Source of the DNA: Manis javanica
Taxonomy: Eukaryota; Chordata; Mammalia; Pholidota; Manidae
Length of the DNA: 64,000 bases
Assembly: GCF_040802235.1 (NCBI RefSeq)
Contig: NC_133158.1
Span: 39,064,001 to 39,128,000, forward strand
Reading direction: 5' to 3'
Shown here: positions 45,886 to 56,560 of the stretch, piece after piece
How the letters are laid out: each line of letters begins with the position of its first letter
Numbering within the stretch: position 1 is the stretch's first letter
Notes under the pieces: generated by a model
Database searches by the model: none
What the model saw: the letters and a program-made list of their open reading frames with translations, nothing else
What the model was told of the DNA's origin: nothing
Position numbers and translations under genes: made by a program

Positions 45886-46960
45886 CCCCCAATCTCCTAC
45901 ATTATTGTTTTTATTTTTTGTAATTTACAAATATTTTTTCATTTGATTTTCAAAATTTACATCATACAGAATAGTTTCATTGCCCTAATAAATCTCAAGC
46001 TTCCCCTACTCAATGCCCCTCCACCAATGTCTGGCAACCACTGCTCTGTTTACTAGCTGCACAGTTTCACCTTTTCCAGATGTCACATAAACAGAATCAC
46101 ACAGGATGCAGCCTTTCAGAATGGCATCTTTCAGCTCAGAAACATGCATTTAAGGTTCTTCTGTGTCTCTTTGTGTGCCCTAAATGCTCTTTCATTTTTG
46201 CTGCCGAATTTGATTGCTGATGGGAATGCAAAATGGCACATCCACCTGGGAAACAGTTTGTAGCAGATGTTTAAGGATAAACACACGCCAACCACAGGAC
46301 CAAACCACACCACTCCTGCATCCTAACCAGAAGTAAAACCGCTGAATGCCAAAAATTTCAAAAAATGCCCCAAATTTCAGAGTAACAAGACACTGTGTTG
46401 GAAGGGGCGTCAGGAAACAGGCAGTCATACTCCACCAAGAGAAATCCAGCTGGCATATCCCAAATGGAGGGGAGCCTAGCAATGTCAGCAAAGCCACATG
46501 GGTCACATCCTTATGACTACTTCCAGAAAGCTTCCCTGAAAACACACCTCCTCTGATATGAAACTGTATATGGACAAGGCTGCTCACTGTTTGTAAAATG
46601 AATGGGAACAACCTCAATGCTCACTCATAGGACAGTGGCTGGATAAACTACGGTGCATCCATCCATTTAGTGGTGTGCTACACGGCCCTAAAAATGAACA
46701 AGGCAAGGAGTGTCCTCACAGTGCACTGCCACAGCAGACGGCCAATCTACAAACAGTCGGAGTATCTACACTACACTACCTTTTGTATAAAAAGGGATAT
46801 AAGAAGAGAAACACAAATTTACCCCTTTGTACAAAAAGAAATACAGGGAGGACAAACCAGAACTACAGAGACTCTTCTCCTACCCGGGGTAGGTGCTGGA
46901 CGGAACAGCAGGCGAGAGGAGGAAACAACCTCTGATAACAATTATGATTTTTAGGACCTT
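45886..46960. repeat. Old L1 fragments in both orientations
   Basis: 45886-46195 reads as an ancient L1 in antisense (CCTTTTCCAGATGTCACATA, AACATGCATTTAAGGTTC). 46196-46960 reads in sense (GGGAATGCAAAATGGCACAT, ACAACCTCAATGCTCACTCA, GTGGTGTGCTACACGGCCCT). Both are heavily diverged. Confidence 0.65.
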
Positions 46961-48510
46961 GGTAATTAGTGTTTCATTTACTCAAAAAATAACTGAAAAA
47001 AATCAACCAGGATTTGAGACGAACCAAAATAGAATACAAACAGTAAAACAAAATAAAACCAACCCTATTACAAGTGAATAAAAGAACCACAGTTAAGAAG
47101 TAAGAAATAAAGGAACTAACCTAAATAATTTTGGAACACTAAACAATAAACTATGGGATGATAAAAACAAGAAGAACCATATACAAGTATTCTACTCTAG
47201 TTAGTAAATTTGTTTGTCATGGGTGAGGGCTAGCAATTTTGAAACTAATTTGCACGTATTTGAGCAAATCAGTAAATAAATTGTAGATAAGGAAGCCAGT
47301 TTCTTCACTATTGGAAAAAGGATTTAAAAATTAGAATTCTATGGTGCTGGATTGGAATCAAAATATTAGTGCGAACTAATGGTATTTATTATATATATAC
47401 AAATAGAGAAAAAATAGATATGGATGTGTGTACAGACATATATTAAGACCTGTAGGTCTTAATTCTGTCCGAACACCCTAGAAGCAGACACCCCATTAGC
47501 CACAGCACAAAATCCTGGTCTCTAACTACCACTCTCCACAGGACAGGGCGTGTCAGGGAAGGGAAAAAGAAGCCTGGGACATCCTGGTGCCAGAAATAAG
47601 GGCACGTTGAAAGGACTCGGACACCAATTCAAAGCACTCCCAAAGGCCTATGTATTTCAGTTACAGAGTAAACACTGACACGGCTGATATGATGGATTAA
47701 AACCCACAGAATAAATATCCACGCGTCCATACTAATATAACTAAATGAACAAATAAACTGGAGAAAAGCAACAGTTCTTCCTTGGGGAAGCATGCCCATT
47801 AATCTACTAGATAGAGTGAAGGAAACAAGCCCTCACCTGGCTGATGCCACCATGCCAACTGCTGCAGGCAAGAACAGTGGCAGAAGCTGGACCCAGTGGA
47901 GGGTGATGAGCGACAGCGTTCGTGGGTCTCAAAGCACCTTGGCGCAATGTGTCTGACTGCAAAGGGAACAGCAGTGACTCTTCTACCCAGAGGAACCGAC
48001 AGGCCCCATAACTAAGTGATCGATGTGGCAGTGCCAGCAGTGAGCCAGCACGGAGCCCCGAGCACCCCGAGTGCCCCCTGAGCACTGAAGCCACGCAATG
48101 GGTGGGGGCCCTGCTCCCATCCACAGTTCTCACCAAAGCGCACCACATAATTTTAACCAGGAGGGAACGTTCAACAAACCCACTCTGACAGGAGTTACAA
48201 AGCAGCCAGTACTCTTCAAGCCCCAAACTTGTAGAAGAGGAAGGAAGACAGAGCAAATGGCCCAGACGGAGGAGACAAGGTGCCATGGCAGGAAAAGGCA
48301 ATACCAAGTGCTGGACCAGAAAAAGCAGCATCAGTGGGATGGGGAGGTCGAGTATGTCTACCAAAGAGACCAGCTGGGATGACTACTGTGACAGCCCAAG
48401 GCGGGGGGACTTTTGGGAAGCCAGGGGAATGGCATCAGAACTCTGTGAAATGCTGTGCAAATTTTTTATAAATCCGACATTTCAAAATGAAAAGCTATAA
48501 CATATAAAAC
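46961..48510 (+). repeat. Ancient L1 3' end region
   Basis: AT-rich text leading to CTTCAAGCCCC, CTGGACCAGAAAAAGCAGCA and finally TTTTTATAAATCCGACATTT...AAAATGAAAAGC. This is the pattern of very old L1M 3' ends, also seen at 56262-56560. Boundaries are vague. Confidence 0.5.
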
Positions 48511-49620
48511 TTTTAATTTGAAATAAAAAAAATCTCTGACTTGAAAATAAAATGAAGACTAATGAATGCTAATTATACAATAAGGGTTTTCTCTTCAAGG
48601 AGCCCAGGAGGAACACACAGAGAAATGACCCCAGGAGGAAATACTTGACCCTCAAAGTAGCTGCCATTTTCTCAGTTGTGACAGAGACATACTGCTGAGA
48701 AGTACGCCCCTCACAGGCTGGGTGCCCCCGAGTCCCAGTCAGCTGGAATGCCGCCAGGACAGCACGGGGACACCAGAGCTCAGTCTTCCAATTTTTCAAA
48801 ATGAGTAAAATTCCAGACTAGTAAGACGAAAATCATAAACTTCACATGCTGACAACGAAGCCCCTTTTCTCAGGAAGGCAGGCCAGGTACATCCTGCTTT
48901 TGAGTTGACTTCTGCCCTCAGCCACCAGTGTGCCAGCTCCTTCCAGCAAACACCTGAATGTGCGCCGCCCTGTTGTACACAGTGAGGGGTGCTCTCACAG
49001 GCCAGGGCCCACCTTTACAGAACAAGAAACAGCCCCAAGGGGAGCCTACCCACAGGCACTCACAAGCCCCAAGGAGGCCGCCAGGCCCAGCACACTCAAA
49101 GCACATGTCCACTCACCCGCCACCCTGACCCCTGCAGCTCCCAGGGCCTCGGGCAGCAGATGGCGGCACCTCCTCCAAGACTCCATCTCTGCGGCACCTT
49201 CAGCCCTCCCCTCCTCACCCCTCCTTCAGAAAGAAGATGAAGGGCGAGAACGACAAGGAGGCGGATCTGAGAGTGGATGAAGGAGCATCGCCATCTAAGT
49301 GTGCAAAGAAGCACCTGTTGGAGAGGCTTACACACAGCCCGGCGGAGGAACGCAGGCTCTGGAACGTCTATCACCAGAGCAAGCGCAATGCTGACGCCTG
49401 TTGTGAAGTAGGCAATCCACAATTTCTCAACCACATATACTAAAGATAAAAAACACAGATTAGGAGTAAAACCACAAAAACAGGCTCCCTTTTTGTAAAC
49501 TAAAATAAAACCCTCTCTCCCCACTTTTGACAGGCAAAAGCAGACCAAAGATCACTTTTAGTAAACTATGCTAACACTAAGTAGATGGTAAGGAAAATGT
49601 TAGAACAGGAATAAATGTAC
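48511..49620 (-). other. PCNT intron 2, unique part
   Basis: Nothing recognised. Confidence 0.55.
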
Positions 49621-49836
49621 CTGAGCCGCTCCTGCCTCACTGGGGGTGTGGCTGCATGACGGGCTTCTGCAAATGTCCCCTCTCCCCAGAAGTCCACCGT
49701 CCTCAGCAGCTACCAGACTCGCCTCCTGGCCGGCCACACGGACAGTCGCATGGACAGTCGGGCCCAGCCTCTTCGCCGGCTTTTTCTTCGAATGCGCACA
49801 GTCACCTTTTGTTTTCCTCTGTCGGAAGTGAGCAAG
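49621..49836 (-). CDS. PCNT: PCNT coding exon 2
   Basis: 216 bp, 72 codons, phase 0 at both ends. The acceptor is TTTCTGCGCAG|CTTGCTCAC (start 49836) and the donor is GCTCAG|GTACAT (end 49621). The peptide LAHFRQRKTKGDCAHSKKKP is the well-conserved pericentrin N-terminus. Further on, GGDICxS-like text (GRGDICRSPSCSHTPSEAGA) also matches. It is basic and not coiled coil. Confidence 0.99.
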
Positions 49837-51689
49837 CTGCGCAGAAACGTAGAGAAGTAGTAGAGGCAAAGGTAAATGAGTAAAAAGCAGCAGAGCCACA
49901 CGGTCACCAAGCTCGTGGGGAACATGAGGCTCTGGGGCAGACTCTGCCAGCCAGGCCAGGCTCACAGCAACCCACTGCTCCCGCCCCACAAACGCTGCCT
50001 TCACCAGTGTCTGTGACTGAGGATTTAAGTTCAGAGTTGTATCTGAAGAGTCTGACAATGAGAACTGTTAATTATGCCTGTATACAGACAAAAGAAAGCA
50101 ATAGGGCCAAGGGGCAGAATAGCTTTTCTAGTGCCTGGCAATTCACAAAAAAATTAAAATTTTAAAACTTAATTTAAAAGTTTGATATCTTAATCAAAGC
50201 ATGTTTAAGGTTTAAAACTGTAAAAGCTGTCTTCTTTTCAGTCCCCAATTTCCCCTGATCAAAGAAATATATAGCCTAGTCAAAACTTCCTAGCTATAGA
50301 TTCTGAAACAAGGTAGAGAAATAGCAAAAAATGAATTAAGCCAGGTCAATGTAACATCCTCCTTTATGGAATCAGATGTTCTACTTTCATGATACAGCTC
50401 TCCAAATCACCAGGGGCCTCCAGAGAACGTCACCCATCAGAAGGCACAACCTAGTTCAGTCCTTCAAATCTGAGGGTCTTTGGACCTGTTCATACACCAC
50501 CTCCCACTAACACCTTATTCGGGAGGTATGAGGTTAACATCAGTTTTGCACAGTGGGACATCAGTCCCTTGAAATGGCAGCTGTGGTCATAAAACTAAGC
50601 ACATTTAATGTTTTTGCAAATGGTAACAGAAGTACACAATTTCATGAACACAGGAAAATACAGACAATTTAGTGAGAAAAACAGTCTCCTACCCCCTGTT
50701 TGGGGGTAGGACAGACCCTACCCCCAAAGCCAGCCTGTCTCAACCATCTGACCCTGTGAGCCCCTGCACCATCCTGTCTCTGGCCTGGGGCTGCCCAACA
50801 AGACGGTCTTGTTTCTTCTTGCAAAGAGGCTGATCTTTCTCCCCCCTCAGTGCCCTTCATGCACCTACACACATTTACAAGCCACGGCAAGCTTGCGGAA
50901 CACACAGTAAATATTACTCTGGCTCCTTCATCTCTGGCCTGTGAAAGCACCAAGCACAGACTAAGAGAAAAAAAACACACACCTCCCTCTTCAAACCCAT
51001 CAGAAGTTTCACCTTCACAGAAAGACTGAACAAGGCCTCTGCCTGTCACTTGGCCACTAGTCATGGCCTCACACCAGTCACTATGTGTTCTGGTCTCATT
51101 AAGCACTGGCCCTGTAGTTTCCTCAAAGGAAGAGACTAGCACCAGCCCTCCTATCAGCTGATCCATATGAAATTTCCAATGTTTGACCATGTTCCACCCC
51201 AAACACGGCAGCCCATGTGCCCCTCCTGATGCTGGTTGGCACTACAGAGATCCTCATTCATTGCTGGAAAGCAGTAACTTCCCACGGTGGCGGGGAGGTG
51301 GAGGGCGGCGCAGGGGAGGCAGGGAGTCCCAGCCAAAGTGGCTACTGCTTGTTCCACTCTGCTTCGAGAGCCTAGGCCTGTTCAGCATATGGCATAATTC
51401 CCACAAAATGCACCCAAGACAGTGAGTACCAGACGGCGTTTAGTGAGAACTGGAGCAGAAGGGCGATGAAAGCGTCCCTGGAGATACATTGCTCCAGGGC
51501 CACAGCGAGTTCACCAGGCCACCACCAGTAACAGCTGGACCCGGGCAAGATCTGGACCAGGGGGATATTAGGCAGTAGATCAGCGGGAGGTATTCGGCAC
51601 TGTAAACAAGTCACGTGCTCCTAGAACACCTTCGGAGGCTTTTTCTATTTAAAAAAACCCGCATAATTCCAAGTAAAATAAAAATCTGC
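49837..51689 (-). other. PCNT intron 1, unique part
   Basis: No repeat or exon was recognised. It becomes CpG-rich toward 51690. Confidence 0.6.
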
Positions 51690-52210
51690 GTGTAGCTTTA
51701 AATGCGCGGAAGCGGCGATGAGCCCCCGTTAGAGCCGTCCGCCGCCGCACAACAGGAAATTACAGGTCCTAGAAGACCTCCAGGTATCCTGGGCTCCGAC
51801 GAGGTGGAGCACAACAGGTGCCAACAGGTGCAACAAGGTCATGTGAGCTCACGTGAGCACAGGTGGGCGACGTGCTGGCAGCCCAGAAGAACCCGTCCGC
51901 TAGCAGCCTGCCCGCCACTCTACAGGGGCGGGGCCTTCCGTAGGCCTCCTTAGGACGCCCGGTCACAGCGTCTCGAACACGGGTGGCGGAACCAGCTTCC
52001 CAAACACTGGAAAAGCGCGGCGGTTCCCGCGGGGCGGGGCAAGGACCCCACCGACCCCGCCCCCAGACTGGCCCCGCCCCGCGCGCGAGCGCAACCATGG
52101 GACTCCCGGCGTGCTCCGCGCCCGGTCTCCCCCGCCAAGCGCCGCGCCTTTTCCGCCGCTGATTGGCTGCGGCTGCAGAAGGGGCGGGCCCTGGCCAAGG
52201 GCGGTGGATT

Positions 52211-52250
52211 CAAGATGGCGGCCGCCAGGAGGCGGTTTCCAGCCGAGTAA
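52211..52250 (+). promoter_or_regulatory. YY1-type element with downstream donor-like site
   Basis: CAAGATGGCGGCCGCC (52211-52226) fits the YY1 motif AAGATGGCGGC common just downstream of start sites. An inverted CCAAT (ATTGG, about 52161) and a GC box precede it, and GTAAGAG follows at 52246. It lies in PCNT intron 1 on the opposite strand, so it may belong to an extra plus-strand start. Confidence 0.45.
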
Positions 52251-52377
52251 GAGGAAAGGGCAAAACCAGCAGCAGCGCCCCCTGACTGTGCCTGTACCTG
52301 GCAGGGGGTGGTGGCAAGTGCAAGACTTCCCTTAAGAGTCTACGCCGGGGCAGAGAGGAGGAGGCGCTGTCTTTTAC

Positions 52378-52434
52378 CTTCGCTCTCCCGGCCTCAACCT
52401 TTCTGCGCCGCTGTTCCTGCTCATCTTCTTCCAT
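52378..52434 (-). CDS. PCNT: PCNT coding exon 1 (start codon)
   Basis: 19 codons, MEEDEQEQRRRKVEAGRAK, then donor GCGAAG|GTAAAAG (end 52378, phase 0). Human pericentrin begins with nearly the same residues. An in-frame upstream ATG (52461) would add nine residues (MGREEPGKE), but the ATG at 52432-52434 matches the known start. The 5' UTR extends rightwards into the CpG island for an unknown length. Confidence 0.98.
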
Positions 52435-52643
52435 TTCCTTCCCGGGCTCCTCTCGGCCCACCCGGGAGGTGACGGGACCGACGCGGCGTAGCCTTCACTC
52501 TATTTACACTCCCTCCGGTCGTCTGGGTTCGCCCTCCCCCCGCGACAACTGTCACGCAGACCTGGGTCTGCTCCCCGCCGGGCCCAGCCTCCGGGCCTGC
52601 GCTGTCGTCCCCGCAGCCAATCAGAGAGCTGCGTTCCTGCCCT

Positions 52644-52655
52644 TGCGCACGCGCG
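52644..52655. promoter_or_regulatory. NRF1 binding motif
   Basis: TGCGCACGCGCG is a perfect match to the 12-bp NRF1 consensus YGCGCAYGCGCR. It is placed centrally between the two divergent genes. Confidence 0.75.
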
Positions 52656-52759
52656 CTCCTGCCGTCTGCCGGCCTCCGATTGGAGCTGGCGCTCCCGCCT
52701 CTCTCCAGGAAGGACCAATGAGGGAGCGTGGAAGCAGAGCATCTCACTGTGGTTGGCCG

Positions 52760-52850
52760 ATTTTAAAGGGGTCGGGCTTTTCCCTCTGGTGCTGCTGAGC
52801 TGTTGTGGCCACGGCTTGGTCCCTGTCCTTCCGGGGTTCCCGGGCCGGAA
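52760..52850 (+). other. Candidate non-coding first exon of C21orf58
   Basis: It sits just right of the CCAAT/NRF1 cluster and ends at GGAAAA|GTAAGG, a good donor at 52851. No coding match. Inferred only from position and the splice-like site. Confidence 0.35.
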
Positions 52851-53185
52851 AAGTAAGGCTCCTTCCTGCATCAGCGTGGGTCGCCGCCTGAGCGCCCTGG
52901 GCCGTCGGCCCCGCACCCAGCCCTCGGGTCTATGCCTTACAAAGCCAATCGTGGCTTTGGAGCGGTCTAGGACGGCCCGTCCTCGCCGTGAGATGCGCTT
53001 TTGCCTCCGGGCTGCTGGCGCCTGTGCTCGCGTGCTGGAGCGGCGGTGGGAAGGGCCGGGCCCCAGCCCGCAAAGCCCAGAGCTGCAAGGGCAGAAAGCC
53101 AGTGGGAGTGCTGCGGCTGCTAGACTCATGTGTTCTCACTACTGAGGACACTGCGGAATGCAGGAACCAGGTTTAGTGCATCAGC

Positions 53186-53293
53186 CTCAAGTTTACAGCC
53201 ATTGGGCTGTGCAGCGTGAGACTTGACCAGTGGTCCCAGGCTCAAGTTTACAGCCATTGGGCTGTGCAGCGTGAGACTTGACCAGTGGTCCCA
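53186..53293. repeat. Perfect 55-bp tandem duplication
   Basis: Two units, 53186-53240 and 53241-53293, both starting CTCAAGTTTACAGCCATTGG, identical over 53 bp. The perfect identity points to a recent event. Confidence 0.95.
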
Positions 53294-54963
53294 CAGTCAT
53301 GGTCCCCTAGGGCACCTCTGCCTTAAAGCAGCCCCCTGGACCAAAAAGTGTTAGGAAGGATCCCGTGCTGGCAGGGAGCTGTGGAGAAGGGCACGCTGAG
53401 ACCCTGCGGCAGGAAGGGCAGACCCAGACCTGGGACACACACCCACTCCTGACAGGACAGCCTCGGACCCCAGACTGGATGGGTCTCCTCTGACCAACTC
53501 GCCAGGCGGCCTGTGGTCTCCTTGAGGAAAAGAATTCCACGAGGATGTAGTTTTAAATGATAACCAGATAAGGAGAGGGAGAGAACTGGTCCAGTGAAAG
53601 GAAAAAAAGTCTTTTCTCAAATGGAAAATGATTAATGCTTTGAAATATTTAGGTCAGCGTTTCCAAATATAGTATAAATAGCTGTTAAAAAGGAATTTAC
53701 TGTAATTCCTGCTCACTTTGCAGTGAAACCAAAACTACCCTGAAAAATAAAGTCTTAAAATTTTAAAAAGAAGAATGTGACTTTTGTTATGATTGATGGT
53801 GTGTGGGAATCTGAAGTCCAATGAAGTCATTGTTCCTTAACTTCAAACTTTGCTTGAACCTGTTTGTCCAGATAAGGAAACAATGCAAGGGTTTTATTCT
53901 GGGCCTACAGTTTTGATTATGAATCAAATGCTGTCAGTAAACAAGCTCAGTGGAAGCTAATAAGCCCAACTAGTTGGCATTAACCCAAAGCATCTCACTT
54001 GCAGTATAACTGCTGCTTGGGGAGTGGCCCCTGGGAGCAGCGATGCTCTGCAAGTGAGTCCGTCACCTAAATGCCGCGGCCCCTCAGTGCCTCATCACTG
54101 TGGGTGACACCCTGGCAACCATTAAAAGGAAAATGCAAGCAATGGTATGTTAGAGTAAATAGAACACATTTAAGTTGCTGGACTAGGAAAACAGAGTTCA
54201 ATCAGATGACCAGAACAGGATGGGAGTTGAAAACTCCAGAAGAGACACTGGAAACCACTGAACAGCTGTGCCTCGGAGTCCCTGTGTGAGAAGTGAACCT
54301 TGCCCACCGGGGATCCGGGCCAGCTGAAGAGCTGGATAGGATGACAGTACTGCAGGTGGCCTGCACTAGAGACGGAGGCATAAACAGCCTTGTGCCGGGA
54401 GCGCCAGGCAGACGTCACGGGCTACTGTCTCACCCACCCATCCCCAGCCTTTACCTGAGCAGGGCCGTGTGCTCGCTTCCACTTCAGACTGAATGAAAGC
54501 GATGATGATGCCCCGCCGTGAATGTGCTGTGGTCACGCCTGACACATGCTCATCTTTCAGCCTTAGTGAGAGTGGATTCTCGGCAACCCTCACAGAGATG
54601 TCAGGGAGAACTGGAAACTCAGCCACTGGAAAGCGTTCCTCCTAGTCAGACCCAGCCCTTGGTGTGAAGAATGGTGTGAAGAATTGTGTGGTTTAAGAAA
54701 ATATGAGGTGGGTCTCATAAAACCAGGGGTCAGCCAGGCAGCGCCACCAAACCACAGGGTTTGCTCTCGTACTTCCAGAGCAGTAACCCTAACCCAGGTC
54801 TATGGCTGTCTCAACATCTGTGTTTTGCAATACGTTTAAAACCGCATGGGGGCCCAGGAGCAGTTTGCCCGTGTTGTTTGATCAGTGTTTTTCTGACTGT
54901 GTTCCTCAGAACTCCAGAATCATTTCCATGGCCATTCTAGACAGTTCTGTAAATGTAGGCTAT
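53294..54963 (+). other. C21orf58 5' intron or spacer, unique
   Basis: No exon or repeat was recognised. Confidence 0.55.
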
Positions 54964-55224
54964 GAGTCTTAACATTTTTTTTTAATTTTGTTATCATTAA
55001 TCTACAATTACATGATGAAAATTATGTTTACTAGGCTCCCCCCTTCACAAAGTACCCCACACACACACCCTGTTACAGTCACTATCCATCAGCGTAGAAT
55101 CACTACTTGTCTTCCCTGTGTTGCACAGCCCTCCCCATGCCCCCCCCACATGCTAATTATACATGCTAATCGTAATACCTCCCTTTCCCCCCATCCCTCC
55201 CTTTCCACGAGTCTTAACATTTTT
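54964..55224 (-). mobile_element. Short L1 3'-end insertion, minus strand
   Basis: The L1 3' UTR in antisense (T-run, then ATCATTAATCTACAATTACA ... CTTGTCTTCCCTGTGTTGCA), about 230 bp, flanked by GAGTCTTAACATTTTT at 54964-54979 and 55209-55224. It is the same young family as L1 no. 4. Confidence 0.93.
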
Positions 55225-55439
55225 AACAATTGAAAAGCTGTCCAAATAAATTCCCTTAGCCTCAAGGAGGGAAACACTCCTAGCAGCTTCCTCCCAGAGG
55301 ACAGTATGGAAGGAAGAGAAAGACTGTAACTGTAGAGTGAAGACACCTGGCAGACACATCTCAGCCGGGTGGCCCAAGGTCAGCATCACAGCAAAGAGCA
55401 GGCTAGCCACATGCACCTGGGCAGGATGGGACAAGAAGG

Positions 55440-56560
55440 GCACCTCAGTCTTCCAACCTGAGCCTTGAGTCTAGTCATGAGAAAACATACAAATCCAAAA
55501 AGCTAACCTTTCAAAGAATATTGCTTCTCTCTCACTTACCAACTTTACATTTCCCTGTATGGCCCCAGAAGACGGCTGGCTAGCCAGAGACAGGTAAGAT
55601 TCCTCAAGGGAGGAACAACCTAAGACAGGCACAGTCGGCAGGTGAGCCATCAGGTGAGAAACTGGGGATCAACAGAGGTGAGGCTTAGAACCTCACCCCC
55701 CCTGTTTTGAGAGAAATCTTTTGCATCTGTGGATGTTTTGTTGCCCTTGTCTAGCTTGGATTAATACTTGGTCTATAGGCACAGACCTGATCATCTACAC
55801 TTGCCCTCTTACTATTATGCTTTCTATCTTTATCTTGCATCTACCTACCACTTCCACATTTTATTTTTTTAAAAAAGGGAGAAATGTGGGATTCACATAT
55901 AAATCAAGTATAAAAATCAAATGAATAATCATATTATTCTGATTGTTTATTCTGACTTGATTGTTTATAGTTCATGATGCATGATCAAAACCGAAAGTTT
56001 CTGTGATATGACTGCCCTTGCACTGTTCACCATGTAAGAACTTATTCACTATGTAAGAACTTGTTCACCATGTAAGAACTTGTTATGCTTCAGAAGATTG
56101 GAGACTGTTGAGAGCTAGGCTTGAGGTTGATTAATGATTGTGCATTGAGTCCCCTATACAGAATTTTATTGTTGTTAACAACCATTTGATCAATAAATAT
56201 GAGAGATGCCCTCTCAAAAAAAAAAGAGACATAAAAAAAGAAAAGAAAACATACAAATCCCAGTAGTAAAGGGACACCCTACAGAATGTATGGCAAGCAC
56301 TCAAAGCTGTCAAGGGGACCAAAAGCAAAAGGAGCCAAAGAAACCGTGTTGGCTGTCACATAGTGCCCGGATGGTTCCTGGGACAAGAGGGGTGACAAGA
56401 TTGCAAAAAAATCAAAGAAAGTGTGAACTTGAGCTCAAGACAGTGTATCAGTATAGGTTCATTGTCACATATCACAGTAACATGAGATGTTAGTAATGTG
56501 GAAACTCCAGCTTCTCAATTTTTCTGCAAATCTAAAGTTGTTTTAAAACATGAAGTTATT
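55440..56560 (+). repeat. Ancient L1 3' end, split by the ERV-derived retroposon
   Basis: Left part 55440-55496 (TCTAGTCATGAGAAAACATA) and right part 56245-56560 (AAGGGACACCCTACAGAATG, GTATCAGTATAGGTTCATTG, TTTTTCTGCAAATCTAAAG) are continuous old L1M text. The retroposon at 55497-56244 sits between. Confidence 0.7.
55481..56260 (+). mobile_element. ERV-derived, poly(A)-tailed retroposon, copy 2 (with target duplication)
   Basis: The insert 55497-56244 is flanked by the perfect 16-bp repeat GAAAACATACAAATCC (55481-55496, 56245-56260). It holds the same internal block as copy 1 (AAAAGCTAACCTTT...), the purine tract, and U3-R starting TGTGGGATTCACATA at 55885. AATAAA is at 56192-56197, and cleavage after GATGCCCTCTC leads into an A-rich tail. 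U5 is absent. The long duplication and A-tail are marks of L1-type target-primed insertion. ERV integrase would leave 4-6 bp and no tail. Confidence 0.9.

Larger units (their letters stand above)
51690..53130. promoter_or_regulatory. CpG island, bidirectional promoter of PCNT and C21orf58
   Basis: Dense CpG over about 1.4 kb, with GC boxes (for example GGGGCGGGGC near 51924 and 52031). Between the PCNT start codon (52434) and about 52770 are three CCAAT elements (52617-52621 forward, 52679-52683 inverted, 52714-52718 forward) and a perfect NRF1-type palindrome (52644-52655). There is no TATA box. The arrangement fits a housekeeping head-to-head promoter driving PCNT leftwards and C21orf58 rightwards. 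Transcription starts cannot be fixed from sequence alone. Confidence 0.85.

Noticed and set aside
47807..48364. 185-codon minus-strand frame
   Set aside because: It lies in an ancient L1 3' region read antisense.
53185..53295. Possible CRISPR-like repeat
   Set aside because: Only two adjoining units with no spacer, in a mammalian nuclear sequence.
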